Origin: Rhodanobacter sp.
GTDB lineage: Bacteria; Pseudomonadota; Gammaproteobacteria; Xanthomonadales; Rhodanobacteraceae
Length of the DNA: 34,815 nucleotides
Reading direction: 5' to 3'
NCBI GenBank assembly: GCA_022730295.1
Contig: DZCM01000016.1
Span: 1 to 34,815, forward strand
A model generated the notes under the pieces. It was given only the letters and a program-made list of their open reading frames with translations, was not told the origin of the DNA and searched no databases. Each line of letters opens with the position of its first letter. Position 1 is the stretch's first letter. The position numbers were made by a program, and so were the translations under genes. Shown one piece after another: positions 17,057 through 25,362 of this stretch.

Positions 17057-17755
17057 TCACTTGGCCTGCTTCGCGGCCAGTTCCTTGTTGACCAGGAACA
17101 AGGTCAGGTCCATCAGGTTCTGGAAACCCTTGGCCGAGACGGAATCCGCGCGCCACTTGCCATCGACGACGATCGCCGGGGTGCCGGTGACGCCCCACAT
17201 GATGATCTGCTGGTCGGCGCGCTTCATGTCCATCTTTACCGCGAACGAGTTGGCGGTGGCAACGAAGTCGGCGGGCTTGACGCCGTACTGGGCGTAGAAC
17301 TTCGCGACGTCGTCGAGCGTCGGCAGCTGGGCTTCCGGTTTGGGCGTGCCAATCGCCAGATCGTAGGTGTTGAGGGCGCCGCCGGGTGTCCAGATCGACT
17401 TGAACACCGCGTCATGCGACTTCGCATCGACGCCGAGCGCCTTGGCGGTGAAATAGGCGCGCTGGAACACCGGCCAGTCTTCATTCGCGTGCCATGAGGC
17501 CGGCACGTAATCGAACACGGTGCCCTTCGGCAGCGCCGCCCTCAGCTTGTCGACGTACGGTTCGAAGTGGTTGCACACCGGGCAGCCGTACGAGAACACC
17601 TCGGTGACCACCACCTTGCCGGGGTGATTGTTGGGCTGCGGGTTGGGGATGGCGTAATACTGCACGCCTTCGACCCAGCGCTGCAGCGGGACTTGCGCGC
17701 AGGCCGTGCCGGCGAGAGCGGCGAGTGACAGAAACAGTGCGATGCGACGGAGCAT
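17057..17755 (-). CDS. dsbA: Periplasmic thiol:disulfide interchange protein DsbA
   Basis: This 232-residue protein has a signal peptide (residues 1-20, ending ACA) and a thioredoxin domain with an inserted helical part typical of DsbA. The active site reads CPVC (Cys58, Cys61) instead of the common CPHC, and the cis-Pro loop is TGTPAIVV. The middle dipeptide sets the redox potential, so loss of His may make this a weaker oxidant or shift its partners; that is inference. The start was placed at 17755, where a signal peptide and AGGA ribosome site agree. It lies 100 bases after the cytochrome c4 gene and one base before a second dsbA-like gene. Confidence 0.9.
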   Translation of the reverse strand: MLRRIALFLSLAALAGTACAQVPLQRWVEGVQYYAIPNPQPNNHPGKVVVTEVFSYGCPVCNHFEPYVDKLRAALPKGTVFDYVPASWHANEDWPVFQRAYFTAKALGVDAKSHDAVFKSIWTPGGALNTYDLAIGTPKPEAQLPTLDDVAKFYAQYGVKPADFVATANSFAVKMDMKRADQQIIMWGVTGTPAIVVDGKWRADSVSAKGFQNLMDLTLFLVNKELAAKQAK

Positions 17756-17800
17756 GTTCGGATTCCTGGCGTGGTCAGGGGTGCAGGTGCCGAGTGTGCG

Positions 17801-17812
17801 CAGGCATGCCTG
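17801..17812. repeat. Perfect 12-base palindrome before dsbA
   Basis: CAGGCATGCCTG lies in the 100-base gap between cytochrome c4 and dsbA. It may be a regulator site or an RNA hairpin between the two genes. The evidence is only its symmetry. Confidence 0.3.
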
Positions 17813-17855
17813 AACTGACAGCACGCCGGCCCATCCGGTTCCACCCGGGTTGCGT

Positions 17856-18644
17856 TCAGTCGATGTTGCCGGTCATGGCCGCTTGCGTCGTGGCGGGTGC
17901 GGCATGCAGGCCTGCAACATAGCTGGACACCGCGGAGATGTCCTGCGTGGTCAGGCGCTGCGAAATGGTGGGCATGATCCTGGCGTGGGCGTCGCTGCCC
18001 CAGCTGCTGCCGTCGTGCCACGCTTGCAGCTGCGATTGCACGTAGGCGGCGTGCTGCCCGCCGATGTTCGGCACCCGCCAGCCGGGATTGCCGGCGCCGT
18101 CGGGACCGTGGCAGGCCATGCAGGCCGGAACGCCGCGGCGGGCGTCGCCTTCGCGGTAGAGTTTTTCACCGACACTGGCGAGCTTCACGTCAGCCACACC
18201 CGGCAGGCGTTTCTGTTCGGAAAAGTACGCACCGATGTCATGCATGTCCTGTGGCGACAGGGCTGCGGCCATGCCTGCCATGATCGCGTTGACGCGCACG
18301 CCGCTCTTGAAGCGCATCAGCTGGGTCACGATGTACTGCTCGCTCTGGGCGGCGAGTTTCGGGTACTGGGGGTCGCTGGAGTTGCCGTCGGCACCATGGC
18401 AGGCGCCGCAGGCAACCGCCTTGGTCTTGCCAGCCGCCGCATCGCCCGGCTGGGTCGCGACGGCTTCAAGTTTGCTGAATTCGGCTTCAGCGGCCTTGGC
18501 TGCATCGACCGGCGCGCTGGGGGCCGGTACCGCACTGGCCGTTGGCGTGGCCGCGCTCGTCGCGGGGGCGGCCGCCAGTGCCACGGCGCAGGGTGCCGCA
18601 GCGGCAGTGAGGACGATGAACGCAAGCGGACGCCGAAAACCCAT
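17856..18644 (-). CDS. Diheme cytochrome c4
   Basis: This 262-residue periplasmic electron carrier has two class I heme domains. The heme motifs are CGACH (Cys79-His83) and CMACH (Cys175-His179), and candidate Met ligands follow each domain (near 122-125 and in RIMPTIS). The signal peptide (about 1-26) is followed by an Ala/Pro/Thr-rich linker before the first domain, longer than usual. Cytochrome c4 passes electrons to terminal oxidases. It heads an operon with two dsbA-like genes, an order known from Pseudomonas and Xanthomonas. A near-consensus promoter (18706-18734) drives it. The start at 18644 has AGAGGA upstream. Confidence 0.9.
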   Translation of the reverse strand: MGFRRPLAFIVLTAAAAPCAVALAAAPATSAATPTASAVPAPSAPVDAAKAAEAEFSKLEAVATQPGDAAAGKTKAVACGACHGADGNSSDPQYPKLAAQSEQYIVTQLMRFKSGVRVNAIMAGMAAALSPQDMHDIGAYFSEQKRLPGVADVKLASVGEKLYREGDARRGVPACMACHGPDGAGNPGWRVPNIGGQHAAYVQSQLQAWHDGSSWGSDAHARIMPTISQRLTTQDISAVSSYVAGLHAAPATTQAAMTGNID

Positions 18645-18682
18645 AGAATCCTCTCTTTCCCTCAGGGATGAGCGTAGGCGCA

Positions 18683-18710
18683 TGGACGCCAGCGCGAACT
18701 GCGGGATTAT
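18683..18710 (+). promoter_or_regulatory. Possible promoter of engB
   Basis: TGGACG (18683-18688) and GATTAT (18705-18710) are 16 bases apart on the plus strand. The -35 is moderate and the -10 plausible. The start of transcription would fall about 20 bases before the engB ATG. The -10 box overlaps the -10 of the divergent cytochrome c4 promoter. Confidence 0.4.
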
Positions 18711-18734
18711 CGCCGCGCCGGGATGAAGGGTCAA
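18706..18734 (-). promoter_or_regulatory. Sigma-70-type promoter of cytochrome c4-dsb operon
   Basis: On the minus strand, TTGACC (18734-18729) and GATAAT (18711-18706) are separated by exactly 17 bases. Each box matches the consensus at 5 of 6 positions. The leader to the cytochrome c4 ATG would be about 55 bases. The -35 box overlaps the end of the engB ribosome site AAGGG and lies just before its ATG. Confidence 0.65.
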
Positions 18735-18736
18735 AC

Positions 18737-19345
18737 ATGCAGGCAATCGACAACTCCTTGCGCGGTGCGCAATTCGTGCTGGCGGCGCACCGCCTGCAAC
18801 AGTTGCCCAACGACAGCGGCAGCGAAGTGGCCTTCGCCGGGCGCTCCAACGCCGGCAAATCCACGGCGCTCAACGCGCTGGTCGGGCATGGCGCGCTGGC
18901 GCGCACCAGCAAGACCCCCGGCCGTACCCAGCAGTTGGTGGTGTTCGCCCTGCCCGATGGACGCCGGCTGATTGATCTGCCGGGCTACGGCTATGCCAAG
19001 GTGCCACCGGCCTTGCGCGAGCATTGGCGCAAGGAAATCGACGGCTACCTGCGCGAACGCCGGTCGCTGCGCGGACTGGTGCTGATCGCCGACATCCGCC
19101 ATGCGTTGACCGAATTCGATCGCAAAATGCTGGCGTTTTGTGCGCAGATCGAACTGCCGTGCGTGGTGTTGCTGAGCAAAGCCGACAAGTTGTCACGGGT
19201 GCAGGTGCGCACGCGCCAGCGGGAAGTGGATGGCCAAATCGAGGCCGGCAAGTGGCGGGCGTCCACCATCGCATTCTCGGCGCCCGGCGGCACGGGCGTG
19301 GCCGAGGCGCGTAGTGCAGTGGCAAGGCTATTGGCTACGGCTTGA
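18737..19345 (+). CDS. engB: Ribosome biogenesis GTPase EngB/YihA/YsxC
   Basis: This 202-residue essential GTPase takes part in large ribosomal subunit assembly. The GTP-binding motifs are in order: G1 GRSNAGKST, G2 in TSKTPGRTQ, G3 DLPGYGYAKV, G4 SKADK and a weak G5 (FSAPGGTG). The ATG at 18737 follows AAGGG by 6 bases; an earlier in-frame start at 18668 would overlap the divergent promoter and is not needed. The length fits the family (about 195-215). It is divergent from cytochrome c4. Confidence 0.93.
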   Translation: MQAIDNSLRGAQFVLAAHRLQQLPNDSGSEVAFAGRSNAGKSTALNALVGHGALARTSKTPGRTQQLVVFALPDGRRLIDLPGYGYAKVPPALREHWRKEIDGYLRERRSLRGLVLIADIRHALTEFDRKMLAFCAQIELPCVVLLSKADKLSRVQVRTRQREVDGQIEAGKWRASTIAFSAPGGTGVAEARSAVARLLATA

Positions 19346-19362
19346 AGATCCAACAGCATTCG

Positions 19363-19423
19363 ACGCGGATCCACGCGGATGCAAGCTCCTGACCCGCCCG
19401 TGGTCATCCGTGTGCGTCCGTGG
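19363..19423. repeat. Imperfect inverted repeat after engB
   Basis: The region around 19363-19381 (CGCGGATCCACGCGGATG) is roughly complementary to 19405-19423 (CATCCGTGTGCGTCCGTGG), with about 14 of 18 positions pairing. GCGGAT is also directly repeated within the left arm. It may mark the end of the engB transcript, although there is no T-run. Nothing else is visible in the 170-base gap. Confidence 0.4.
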
Positions 19424-19515
19424 CAAAAATTCTTGTTCGCCCCGTGTCGTGACGCACTTGCGTCCGGCCGGCTTCCACCCCATTTTCACCACCTTGAACT
19501 TGCCAAGGCTTGCGC

Positions 19516-20880
19516 ATGTCCGGTCCCAGTCATGTGGTGGAACAACCGATCGAGCGCGCTGCGCAACTGACTGAATATCTCGCTGCCGGCGGGCGTCCGG
19601 CCGCGCAATGGAAGATCGGCACCGAGCACGAGAAATTCGTGTTCCGCACCGACGACTTGCGGGCGCCGCCGTATGCGGGTGAGCGCGGCATCGGCGCGCT
19701 GTTGCGCGGCATCGTGGGCTGCGGTTGGGATCCGGTCGAGGAAGACGGCAACGTCATTGCGCTGACGCGTGGCCAGGCGTCGGTGACGCTGGAGCCGGCC
19801 GGACAACTGGAATTGTCCGGCGCGCCGTTGGAAACCATCCACCAGACTTGTTGCGAGGTGCAGGAGCATTTGCACTGCGTGCGCGTGGCGTCCGAGCCGC
19901 TCGGGCTCGGCATCCTCGGCATGGGCTTCCAGCCCAAATGGAAGCGCGATGAAATGCCGTGGATGCCGAAAGGCCGCTACGCGATCATGCGCCGCTACAT
20001 GCCGAAAGTCGGTTCGCTCGGGCTCGACATGATGACCCGCACCTGCACCGTGCAGGTGAATCTCGACTTCGCCGATGAAGCCGACATGGTGAAAAAATTC
20101 CGCGTGTCGTTGGCCTTGCAGCCGATCGCGACTGCGCTGTTCGCCGATTCGCCGTTCACCGAAGGCCAGCCGAACGGCTACCAGAGTTACCGCTCGCACA
20201 TCTGGACCGACACCGATGCCGACCGTACCGGCATGCTCGACTTCGTGTTCGAGGATGGCTTTGGTTTCGAGCGTTACACCGACTACCTGCTCGACGTGCC
20301 GATGTATTTCGTGCACCGCCACGACCGCTACATTGACTGCGCGGGCTTGTCGTTCCGCGATTTTCTCGAGGGCAAATTGCCGGCGTTGCCGGGCGAAAAA
20401 CCGACCCTGCGCGACTGGTCCGACCACATGACCACCGCGTTCCCGGAAGTGCGGCTGAAGCAGTACCTCGAAATGCGCGGTGCCGATGGCGGCCCGTGGA
20501 ACCGCTTGTGCGCGTTGCCGGCGTTCTGGGTGGGGCTGCTCTACGACACCACGGCGCTGGATGCAGCCTGGGATCTGGTCAAGGATTTCACGATGGCCGA
20601 GCGTCACGCGCTGCGCGATGGCGTGCCGCAGCATGCATTGAAGTTGCCGTTTCGCGGCGAGCGCGTGCGCGAGCTGGCGCTGCGCGCGCTGGAAATCGCG
20701 GGCGAAGGCTTGCAGCGCCGCGCGAAACTCAACCGCAATGGCGTCGACGAGACGATCTTCCTGCAACCCCTCGTCGAATTCGCCGAAGCCGGCCAGACCC
20801 CGGCCGACCGCAAGCTGGAATTGTTCCGCACCGAATGGAACGGCAGCGTCGATCCGGTATTTCGCGAGTTTGCGTACTGA
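19516..20880 (+). CDS. gshA: Glutamate-cysteine ligase, plant/proteobacterial type
   Basis: This enzyme joins glutamate and cysteine with ATP, the first step of glutathione synthesis in the cytosol. The 454-residue protein shows the GCS2-family phrases IGTEHEKF near the N-terminus, [26 protein letters not shown] split over residues 75-100, the GMGFQPKW segment and [13 protein letters not shown]. This is the plant/alphaproteobacterial class rather than the E. coli GshA class. The start was set at the ATG at 19516; a TTG two codons upstream is possible. Several cysteines are present, but whether the redox switch of plant enzymes is conserved cannot be decided here. Confidence 0.9.
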   Translation: MSGPSHVVEQPIERAAQLTEYLAAGGRPAAQWKIGTEHEKFVFRTDDLRAPPYAGERGIGALLRGIVGCGWDPVEEDGNVIALTRGQASVTLEPAGQLELSGAPLETIHQTCCEVQEHLHCVRVASEPLGLGILGMGFQPKWKRDEMPWMPKGRYAIMRRYMPKVGSLGLDMMTRTCTVQVNLDFADEADMVKKFRVSLALQPIATALFADSPFTEGQPNGYQSYRSHIWTDTDADRTGMLDFVFEDGFGFERYTDYLLDVPMYFVHRHDRYIDCAGLSFRDFLEGKLPALPGEKPTLRDWSDHMTTAFPEVRLKQYLEMRGADGGPWNRLCALPAFWVGLLYDTTALDAAWDLVKDFTMAERHALRDGVPQHALKLPFRGERVRELALRALEIAGEGLQRRAKLNRNGVDETIFLQPLVEFAEAGQTPADRKLELFRTEWNGSVDPVFREFAY

Positions 20881-20883
20881 GCT

Positions 20884-21801
20884 TCAGAAAATCTCGCCGA
20901 CGCAGCAGCGCAGGCTGCCGCCGGCCTTTTCGATCTCGTCGAGTTCAACCGTGCCGATCCGAAAACCCCACGCCGCCAGTGATGCGCGTTGTTCGGGCGC
21001 CAGCGAAGCGGCGGCGCGCGCGCTCATCCAGACCCGATCGTCGGCGAGGGTGATCGCGTTGCCGGCGTAGGCGCGTTTTTGTTCCGGCGTCAGCCAGACC
21101 ACGCGATCATCGAATGCCCGCGCGATCGCGTGTGGCACCGCGGGGTCGGCGAAGCCGTCGGTGGCGAGGATCACCGCGCGCCCGGCGAGCGACGTCATCA
21201 CCACGTTGGTGTGGTATTCGCCTGCCGCCAATTGGAAGCAATACGAAATACGCAGACTGAAGGTCTCGTGCAGCGCGCGCGCGCCGGCCATGTTGCAACG
21301 TTCGCCGAGGCCGCAATAGCCGATGCCGCGGGCGTGGTCGATCACCAGCGAGCCGGTCAGTTCGGCGACGCAGTCATCGCGTTGCGTGAGATCGATTTCC
21401 TCGCGGCCGAGTACGTCACGGAAAAAGCCACGGATGTCGGCGCGCGCAGCCTCGCGCTGGCGCACCGGGTGGCGCATGGCGCCCACGACCAGGCGCCCCG
21501 GCGCGGTGCCGAACACGTTGTTGGGGAACATTGCGTCCGGCGTGTCGGGGTCGCCGGGAAAGCTGATGACAGGCAGGTCGTCGCGCAAGGCGCGCGCGAG
21601 TGCCGCGTGCTGGATCAAGGCGCGGGCAGTGTCAAAGCCCGCGGCCATGTCCATGTAATGGTTGTCGCGAGCGGATTCGGCAGCCAGTTCGTTGGCCGCC
21701 GGCGCAACGAGGAAGGCGGCGCGCGCGGTGGTGCGCGGGTTCCGTAGCGGTGGCAGTTGCGCGCGCGCTGCGAGGAAATCGCCGGGCGAGGTGGTGAGCA
21801 T
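20884..21801 (-). CDS. Arginine deiminase/DDAH-like enzyme (CtlX-type)
   Basis: This 305-residue protein has the pentein fold of the guanidine-modifying superfamily. The key elements are FPNNVFGT (substrate loop), DDCVAELTGS (acidic residue), EYHTNVV (catalytic His) and a C-terminal GGSLRCCVGE with the catalytic Cys. The layout matches the citrulline-utilisation hydrolase CtlX and dimethylarginine hydrolases, which act on citrulline, arginine or methylated arginine. Two neighbouring cysteines occur at the active site, and which one reacts is not visible. No ribosome site is seen before the ATG at 21801. It converges on gshA, with 3 bases between stops, and is preceded by a terminator of the M3 peptidase gene. 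Confidence 0.82.
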   Translation of the reverse strand: MLTTSPGDFLAARAQLPPLRNPRTTARAAFLVAPAANELAAESARDNHYMDMAAGFDTARALIQHAALARALRDDLPVISFPGDPDTPDAMFPNNVFGTAPGRLVVGAMRHPVRQREAARADIRGFFRDVLGREEIDLTQRDDCVAELTGSLVIDHARGIGYCGLGERCNMAGARALHETFSLRISYCFQLAAGEYHTNVVMTSLAGRAVILATDGFADPAVPHAIARAFDDRVVWLTPEQKRAYAGNAITLADDRVWMSARAAASLAPEQRASLAAWGFRIGTVELDEIEKAGGSLRCCVGEIF

Positions 21802-21830
21802 GGCTGTTGCGCAGGTGCGGGCGGTGGAAG

Positions 21831-21860
21831 AAAAAGCGGGCCGACGCGAAGTCGGCCCGC
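21831..21860 (-). terminator. Intrinsic terminator after the M3 peptidase gene
   Basis: On the minus strand a perfect 10-base stem (GCGGGCCGAC / GTCGGCCCGC, loop TTCGC) is followed directly by TTTTTC. It lies about 70 bases beyond the stop codon and insulates the next gene. Confidence 0.88.
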
Positions 21861-21861
21861 A

Positions 21862-21936
21862 GCGCGGCTCCCGCCGCTCCTGCATTTACACGCCCGGCGC
21901 AGGGCCGGCGCAGGCCGCGGCTTCCGCCACTCCTAC
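21862..21936 (-). repeat. Two REP-like elements in direct orientation
   Basis: Read on the minus strand, GTAGGAGTGGCGGAAGCCGC starts at 21936 and GCAGGAGCGGCGGGAGCCGC starts at 21883. Each has a 5-base stem (GTGGC / GCCGC and GCGGC / GCCGC) with a 4-base loop, behind a GTAG-like 5' tetranucleotide. This is the layout of REP elements used by REP-associated tyrosine transposases. The first copy contains the TAG stop codon of the M3 peptidase gene. Whether the genome has many copies cannot be seen here. Confidence 0.65.
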
Positions 21937-24131
21937 TTTTGCGGCTCCAGCCCGCGGTCCTTCTTCATCGCGTCGATGTTGGGCGCGCGTCCGCGCCAGG
22001 CCTTGTACATGTCGGTGAGGTCTTCGGTGTTGCCGCGCGACAGGATCATCTTGCGGAAACGGTCGCCGTTGGCGCGGGTGAGCCCGCCGTGTTCGCCGAA
22101 CCAGGCGTAGCCGTCGTCGGCCAGCATTTCGGTCCACAGGTAGGCGTAGTAGCCGGCGGCGTAACCGTTGCCCCAGATGTGCAGGAAGTAGGTGCTGCGA
22201 TAACGCGGCGGCACGTAGGGCACCAGGATATGGTTGTCTGCCAGCGCCTTGGTCTCGAAGGCATCGACGTTGGCCACCCTGGGCGCGCTCGTCGGCATGG
22301 CATTCCAGGACATGTCGAGCAGCGCCGCTTCCAGCAGCTCGGTCATGTCGTAGCCCTTGTTGAACATCTGCGCATTGTGCAGCTTCGCGACCAGCGCCGG
22401 GGGCATCGGCTTGCCGGTCTTGTAGTTGACCGCGTAGTGGTCGAACACTTGCGGATAGGTCGCCCAGTGCTCGTTGAACTGCGACGGGAATTCAACCCAG
22501 TCGCGCGCGGTGTTGGTGCCGGACAGGCTCGGATAGCGGGTGTCGGCGAAGAACGCGTGCATGGCGTGGCCGAACTCGTGGAACATCGTGATCACGTCGT
22601 CCATCGACAGCAGCGCGGGCTGGCCCGGCGCCGGTTTGGTGAAGTTGGCGACGTTATAGATCACCGGTGGCTGGCCGAGCAGGGTGTTGGGGTGCACGAG
22701 GTCGCTCATCCACGCGCCGCCGGCCTTGTTGTCGCGCTTGAAGTAATCGCCGTAGAACAGGCCCAGCGGCTTGCCATCGGCGTCGTATACCTCGTACACC
22801 AGCACGTCGGGATTCCAGACCGGAATGTCCTTGCGCTGCTTGAAGCTGATCCCGTACAGCTCGTGCGCGGCATAGAACACGCCGTTCACCAGCACGTTGT
22901 GCAACTCGAAGTATGGACGCACCTCGGAATCGTCGAGGTCGTACTTGGCCTTCTGCACCTGCTGGCCGTAGAACTCCCAGTCCCAGGGCTGCAGCTTGAA
23001 CGCAGGCTGGCCGAGCGCCTTCTGGTCCTTGTCGATCATTTGCTGGCGCTCGGAGGCTTCCACCGCGGCACGCGCCTTGGCGGCCGGCACCAGCGCATCG
23101 AGGAAACCGATCGCCGCGGCCGGAGTCTTGGCCATCTGGTCCTTGAGTTTCCATGCGGCGAAATCCTTGAAGCCGAGCAGCTTGGCCTTCTGTGCGCGCA
23201 GGTACGCGATTTCGGTGATGGTCGCGCGGGTGTCGTCGGGCCCGCCCTTTTCGGCACGGTCGATCGAATTCTCGTAGAGCTGGTGGCGGGTTGCGCGATT
23301 ATCGAGGAAGGCCAGATCCGGTTGCTGGGTGGTGTTCTGCAGCGAGATCACCCACTTGCCCTTGAGCCCGCGGGCCTTGGCGTCTTCGGCGGCGGCCTCG
23401 ATCTGGGCCGCTGACAGCCCGGCGAGGTCGGCCTTGTTGCCGACAATGAGCGCGCCGGCCTTGCTGGCCGCGATCAGCTTGTTGCCGAACTGGGTGGTGA
23501 GCGTGGAAATGCGTTCGTTGTAATGCTTGATTTTGGCCTGGTCGGCTTTGGACAGCCTGGCGCCGTTGAGCACGAACTCCTGGTAATCGACTTCAAGCAG
23601 GCGCGCCGATTCGGGATCGAGTTTCAGTGTCGCGCGTTCGTCGTAGATCTTCTGGATGCGGGCGAACAGCTTGCTGTTGAGGTAGATCGCGTCCTGGTGC
23701 GCGGCCAGCTTGGGCGCCATCTGCTCGGAGATCTTCTGCAGCGTGGGGTTGGTGTCGGCGCCGGCGTACAGGCTGAACACGTTCATCACGCGGGTCAGCA
23801 TCTGGCCGGTCTTTTCCATCGCGACCAGGGTGTTGTCGAAGGTCGGCGGTGCCGGGTTGTTGGCGATCGCGTCGATTTCGCGCATCTGCCGCCGCATGCC
23901 TTCCTTGATCGCGGGTACGTAGTCGGAGTTCTTGATCTTGCTGAAATCCATCGTGCCGAATGGCAGTGTCGAAGCCTTGAAGAACGGGTTGGCCGTGATG
24001 TCGGTGGCGGGTGCCGCCTTGGCGGCGGCAGGTGCCGAGGACGGCGGCGCGGCGAAAGCATTCATGCCGGCAACCCCGGCGAGCAGGGCGCAGCAGGCAA
24101 CGGCGAGGGCGTGATGACGAAAACGGGACAT
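21933..24131 (-). CDS. M3-family metallopeptidase (peptidyl-dipeptidase Dcp-like)
   Basis: This 732-residue zinc peptidase carries HEFGH at about residues 518-522 within DVITMFHEFGHAMHAFF. The third ligand Glu sits about 25-30 residues later (DWVEFPSQF). A signal peptide (about 1-28, ending NAFA) and an Ala/Pro linker indicate a periplasmic or outer-membrane-facing enzyme, unlike cytosolic E. coli OpdA. It probably cleaves dipeptides from the C-terminus of short peptides. AGGAG lies 7 bases before the ATG. A 116-residue gene lies 31 bases upstream on the same strand. The gene ends inside a REP-like element and is followed by an intrinsic terminator. Confidence 0.9.
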   Translation of the reverse strand: MSRFRHHALAVACCALLAGVAGMNAFAAPPSSAPAAAKAAPATDITANPFFKASTLPFGTMDFSKIKNSDYVPAIKEGMRRQMREIDAIANNPAPPTFDNTLVAMEKTGQMLTRVMNVFSLYAGADTNPTLQKISEQMAPKLAAHQDAIYLNSKLFARIQKIYDERATLKLDPESARLLEVDYQEFVLNGARLSKADQAKIKHYNERISTLTTQFGNKLIAASKAGALIVGNKADLAGLSAAQIEAAAEDAKARGLKGKWVISLQNTTQQPDLAFLDNRATRHQLYENSIDRAEKGGPDDTRATITEIAYLRAQKAKLLGFKDFAAWKLKDQMAKTPAAAIGFLDALVPAAKARAAVEASERQQMIDKDQKALGQPAFKLQPWDWEFYGQQVQKAKYDLDDSEVRPYFELHNVLVNGVFYAAHELYGISFKQRKDIPVWNPDVLVYEVYDADGKPLGLFYGDYFKRDNKAGGAWMSDLVHPNTLLGQPPVIYNVANFTKPAPGQPALLSMDDVITMFHEFGHAMHAFFADTRYPSLSGTNTARDWVEFPSQFNEHWATYPQVFDHYAVNYKTGKPMPPALVAKLHNAQMFNKGYDMTELLEAALLDMSWNAMPTSAPRVANVDAFETKALADNHILVPYVPPRYRSTYFLHIWGNGYAAGYYAYLWTEMLADDGYAWFGEHGGLTRANGDRFRKMILSRGNTEDLTDMYKAWRGRAPNIDAMKKDRGLEPQK

Positions 24132-24162
24132 GCGGGGACTCCTTGCACAGCAGTGAGCAGGT

Positions 24163-24513
24163 TCAGGCGGCGGTGACGTCGTGCAGCTGCCAGTTAGGGC
24201 CGATCAGGATGAACAGCCGATGGCGCAGTACAGAGTGGGTCAGCTTGGTGACCACTTCCACGTCGGTTTGCATGTCATCGAGACTGGCGCTGACGGTGGC
24301 GTCCGGATCGACCGGCGCGAGCGACGGGTCGACCTCGTTCGGATCGGGTTGCGTGGCCGTCCAGCGCTGGAACAGGACCGGTTGGCGCAGCGCTGCTTCC
24401 AGCACCGCCGCAAAACTTTGCGGCGATGAGCCCTGGAATGACAGGTCGGCGTCCGGGCCGCGTGCGTCGGCGAGGTTGGCGATCGTCAGGTAGTACCGTT
24501 GGGCTTGGCTCAA
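24163..24513 (-). CDS. Small conserved-looking protein of unknown function
   Basis: I recognise no named domain. The predicted 116-residue cytosolic protein begins LSQAQRYYLTIANLADARG and ends with a hydrophobic strand (LFILIGPNWQLHD). It is acidic, with a run of Asp/Pro/Val in the middle, and reads like a compact alpha/beta domain. I chose the TTG at 24513 because GGAG lies 6 bases before it and the sequence from there reads as a natural N-terminus; an ATG at 24570 would add 19 residues with a poor-looking start. It lies 31 bases upstream of the M3 peptidase gene and may be co-transcribed with it. Confidence 0.65.
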   Translation of the reverse strand: MSQAQRYYLTIANLADARGPDADLSFQGSSPQSFAAVLEAALRQPVLFQRWTATQPDPNEVDPSLAPVDPDATVSASLDDMQTDVEVVTKLTHSVLRHRLFILIGPNWQLHDVTAA

Positions 24514-24519
24514 GTCGAA

Positions 24520-24523
24520 CTCC
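24520..24523 (-). promoter_or_regulatory. Ribosome binding site supporting a TTG start
   Basis: GGAG on the minus strand sits 6 bases before the TTG at 24513. It is the main reason to prefer this start to the ATG at 24570. Confidence 0.45.
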
Positions 24524-24577
24524 GAAGTTGGAACGTGTTGGGGGCTCCGGTCGCGGGGCCACGGCACCATTCATGCC

Positions 24578-24602
24578 GTTCCGCACTGGCAGAATGCGGA
24601 AC
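24578..24602. terminator. Hairpin downstream of bioD
   Basis: GTTCCGCA (24578-24585) pairs perfectly with TGCGGAAC (24595-24602) over a 9-base loop. It is about 65 bases past the bioD stop and could end or attenuate that transcript, but there is no T-run on the minus strand. Confidence 0.35.
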
Positions 24603-24666
24603 CTGACTTCTGATGATGCCGTGAATCCACGCGCGGCGCCAGCGGCCGGAAGTCACGTGCCGGACG

Positions 24667-25362
24667 CTACTTGCCAAGGCCACGGATCCGGTCGGCGGCT
24701 TCGCGCAGGTTGGCCGCGGCGGATACCACTTCGATACCGTGTGGCAGCACACCGAGGCAGGGTGCGGGCATCAGGCGCTGCAGGGTGGCGAGGTTCTCTT
24801 TCGGATGCGCAATGTCCGGATCGATGCGATTGCCGATCCAGCCGGCCAATTCACAGCCGTCGGCGTGGATCGCGCGCGCGGTGAGCTGGGCGTGGTTCAG
24901 GCATCCCAGTTTCATGCCGACCACCAGGATCACCGGCAGCTGCAGCATCTGCGGAATCGCGTTCGCACGCAGGTTGCCCGACAGCGGCGTCAGCCAGCCG
25001 CCCACGCCTTCCATCACGATCGCATCGGCCTCCATTGCGATGGTGTCGTAGGCGTCTTCGATCGCCTGGATGGCAATTTCGACTTCCATCTCCGCGGCGG
25101 CGATGTGCGGCGATACAGGCTCGCGGAACGCATACGGATTGCAGGCCATGTAACTCGAAGGTGGTGGATTGCTGGCCGCAATCAGCGCGAGCGCGTCCTC
25201 GCTGCGCAGGCCTTCGGGCGTCTCCATGCAGCCGCTGGCGACTGGTTTCATGCCGGTGGCGCGCAGGCCTGCCGCGCGCAATGCATGCAGCAGTGCGCAG
25301 GATGCGAAAGTTTTGCCGATGCCGGTGTCGGTGCCGGTGATGAAAACGCCACGGGCTTTCAT
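24667..25362 (-). CDS. bioD: ATP-dependent dethiobiotin synthetase
   Basis: BioD closes the ureido ring of dethiobiotin from 7,8-diaminopelargonate, CO2 and ATP in biotin synthesis. The 231-residue protein has the P-loop GTDTGIGKT at residues 10-18, the substrate-loop phrases GMKPVASG and PVSPH, and the MEGVGGWLTPL segment. The ATG at 25362 was chosen; a longer open frame upstream lies in the gap before the divergent msrC and has no family similarity. It is alone here, away from other bio genes, which is common in Xanthomonadales. The 262-base divergent spacer between bioD and the GAF gene contains nothing I recognise apart from a GATAAT at 25584. Confidence 0.93.
   Translation of the reverse strand: MKARGVFITGTDTGIGKTFASCALLHALRAAGLRATGMKPVASGCMETPEGLRSEDALALIAASNPPPSSYMACNPYAFREPVSPHIAAAEMEVEIAIQAIEDAYDTIAMEADAIVMEGVGGWLTPLSGNLRANAIPQMLQLPVILVVGMKLGCLNHAQLTARAIHADGCELAGWIGNRIDPDIAHPKENLATLQRLMPAPCLGVLPHGIEVVSAAANLREAADRIRGLGK

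Noticed and set aside
21807-23414. 535-codon open frame on the plus strand opposite the M3 peptidase
   Set aside because: Typical high-GC antisense frame; the peptidase on the other strand has complete active-site motifs.
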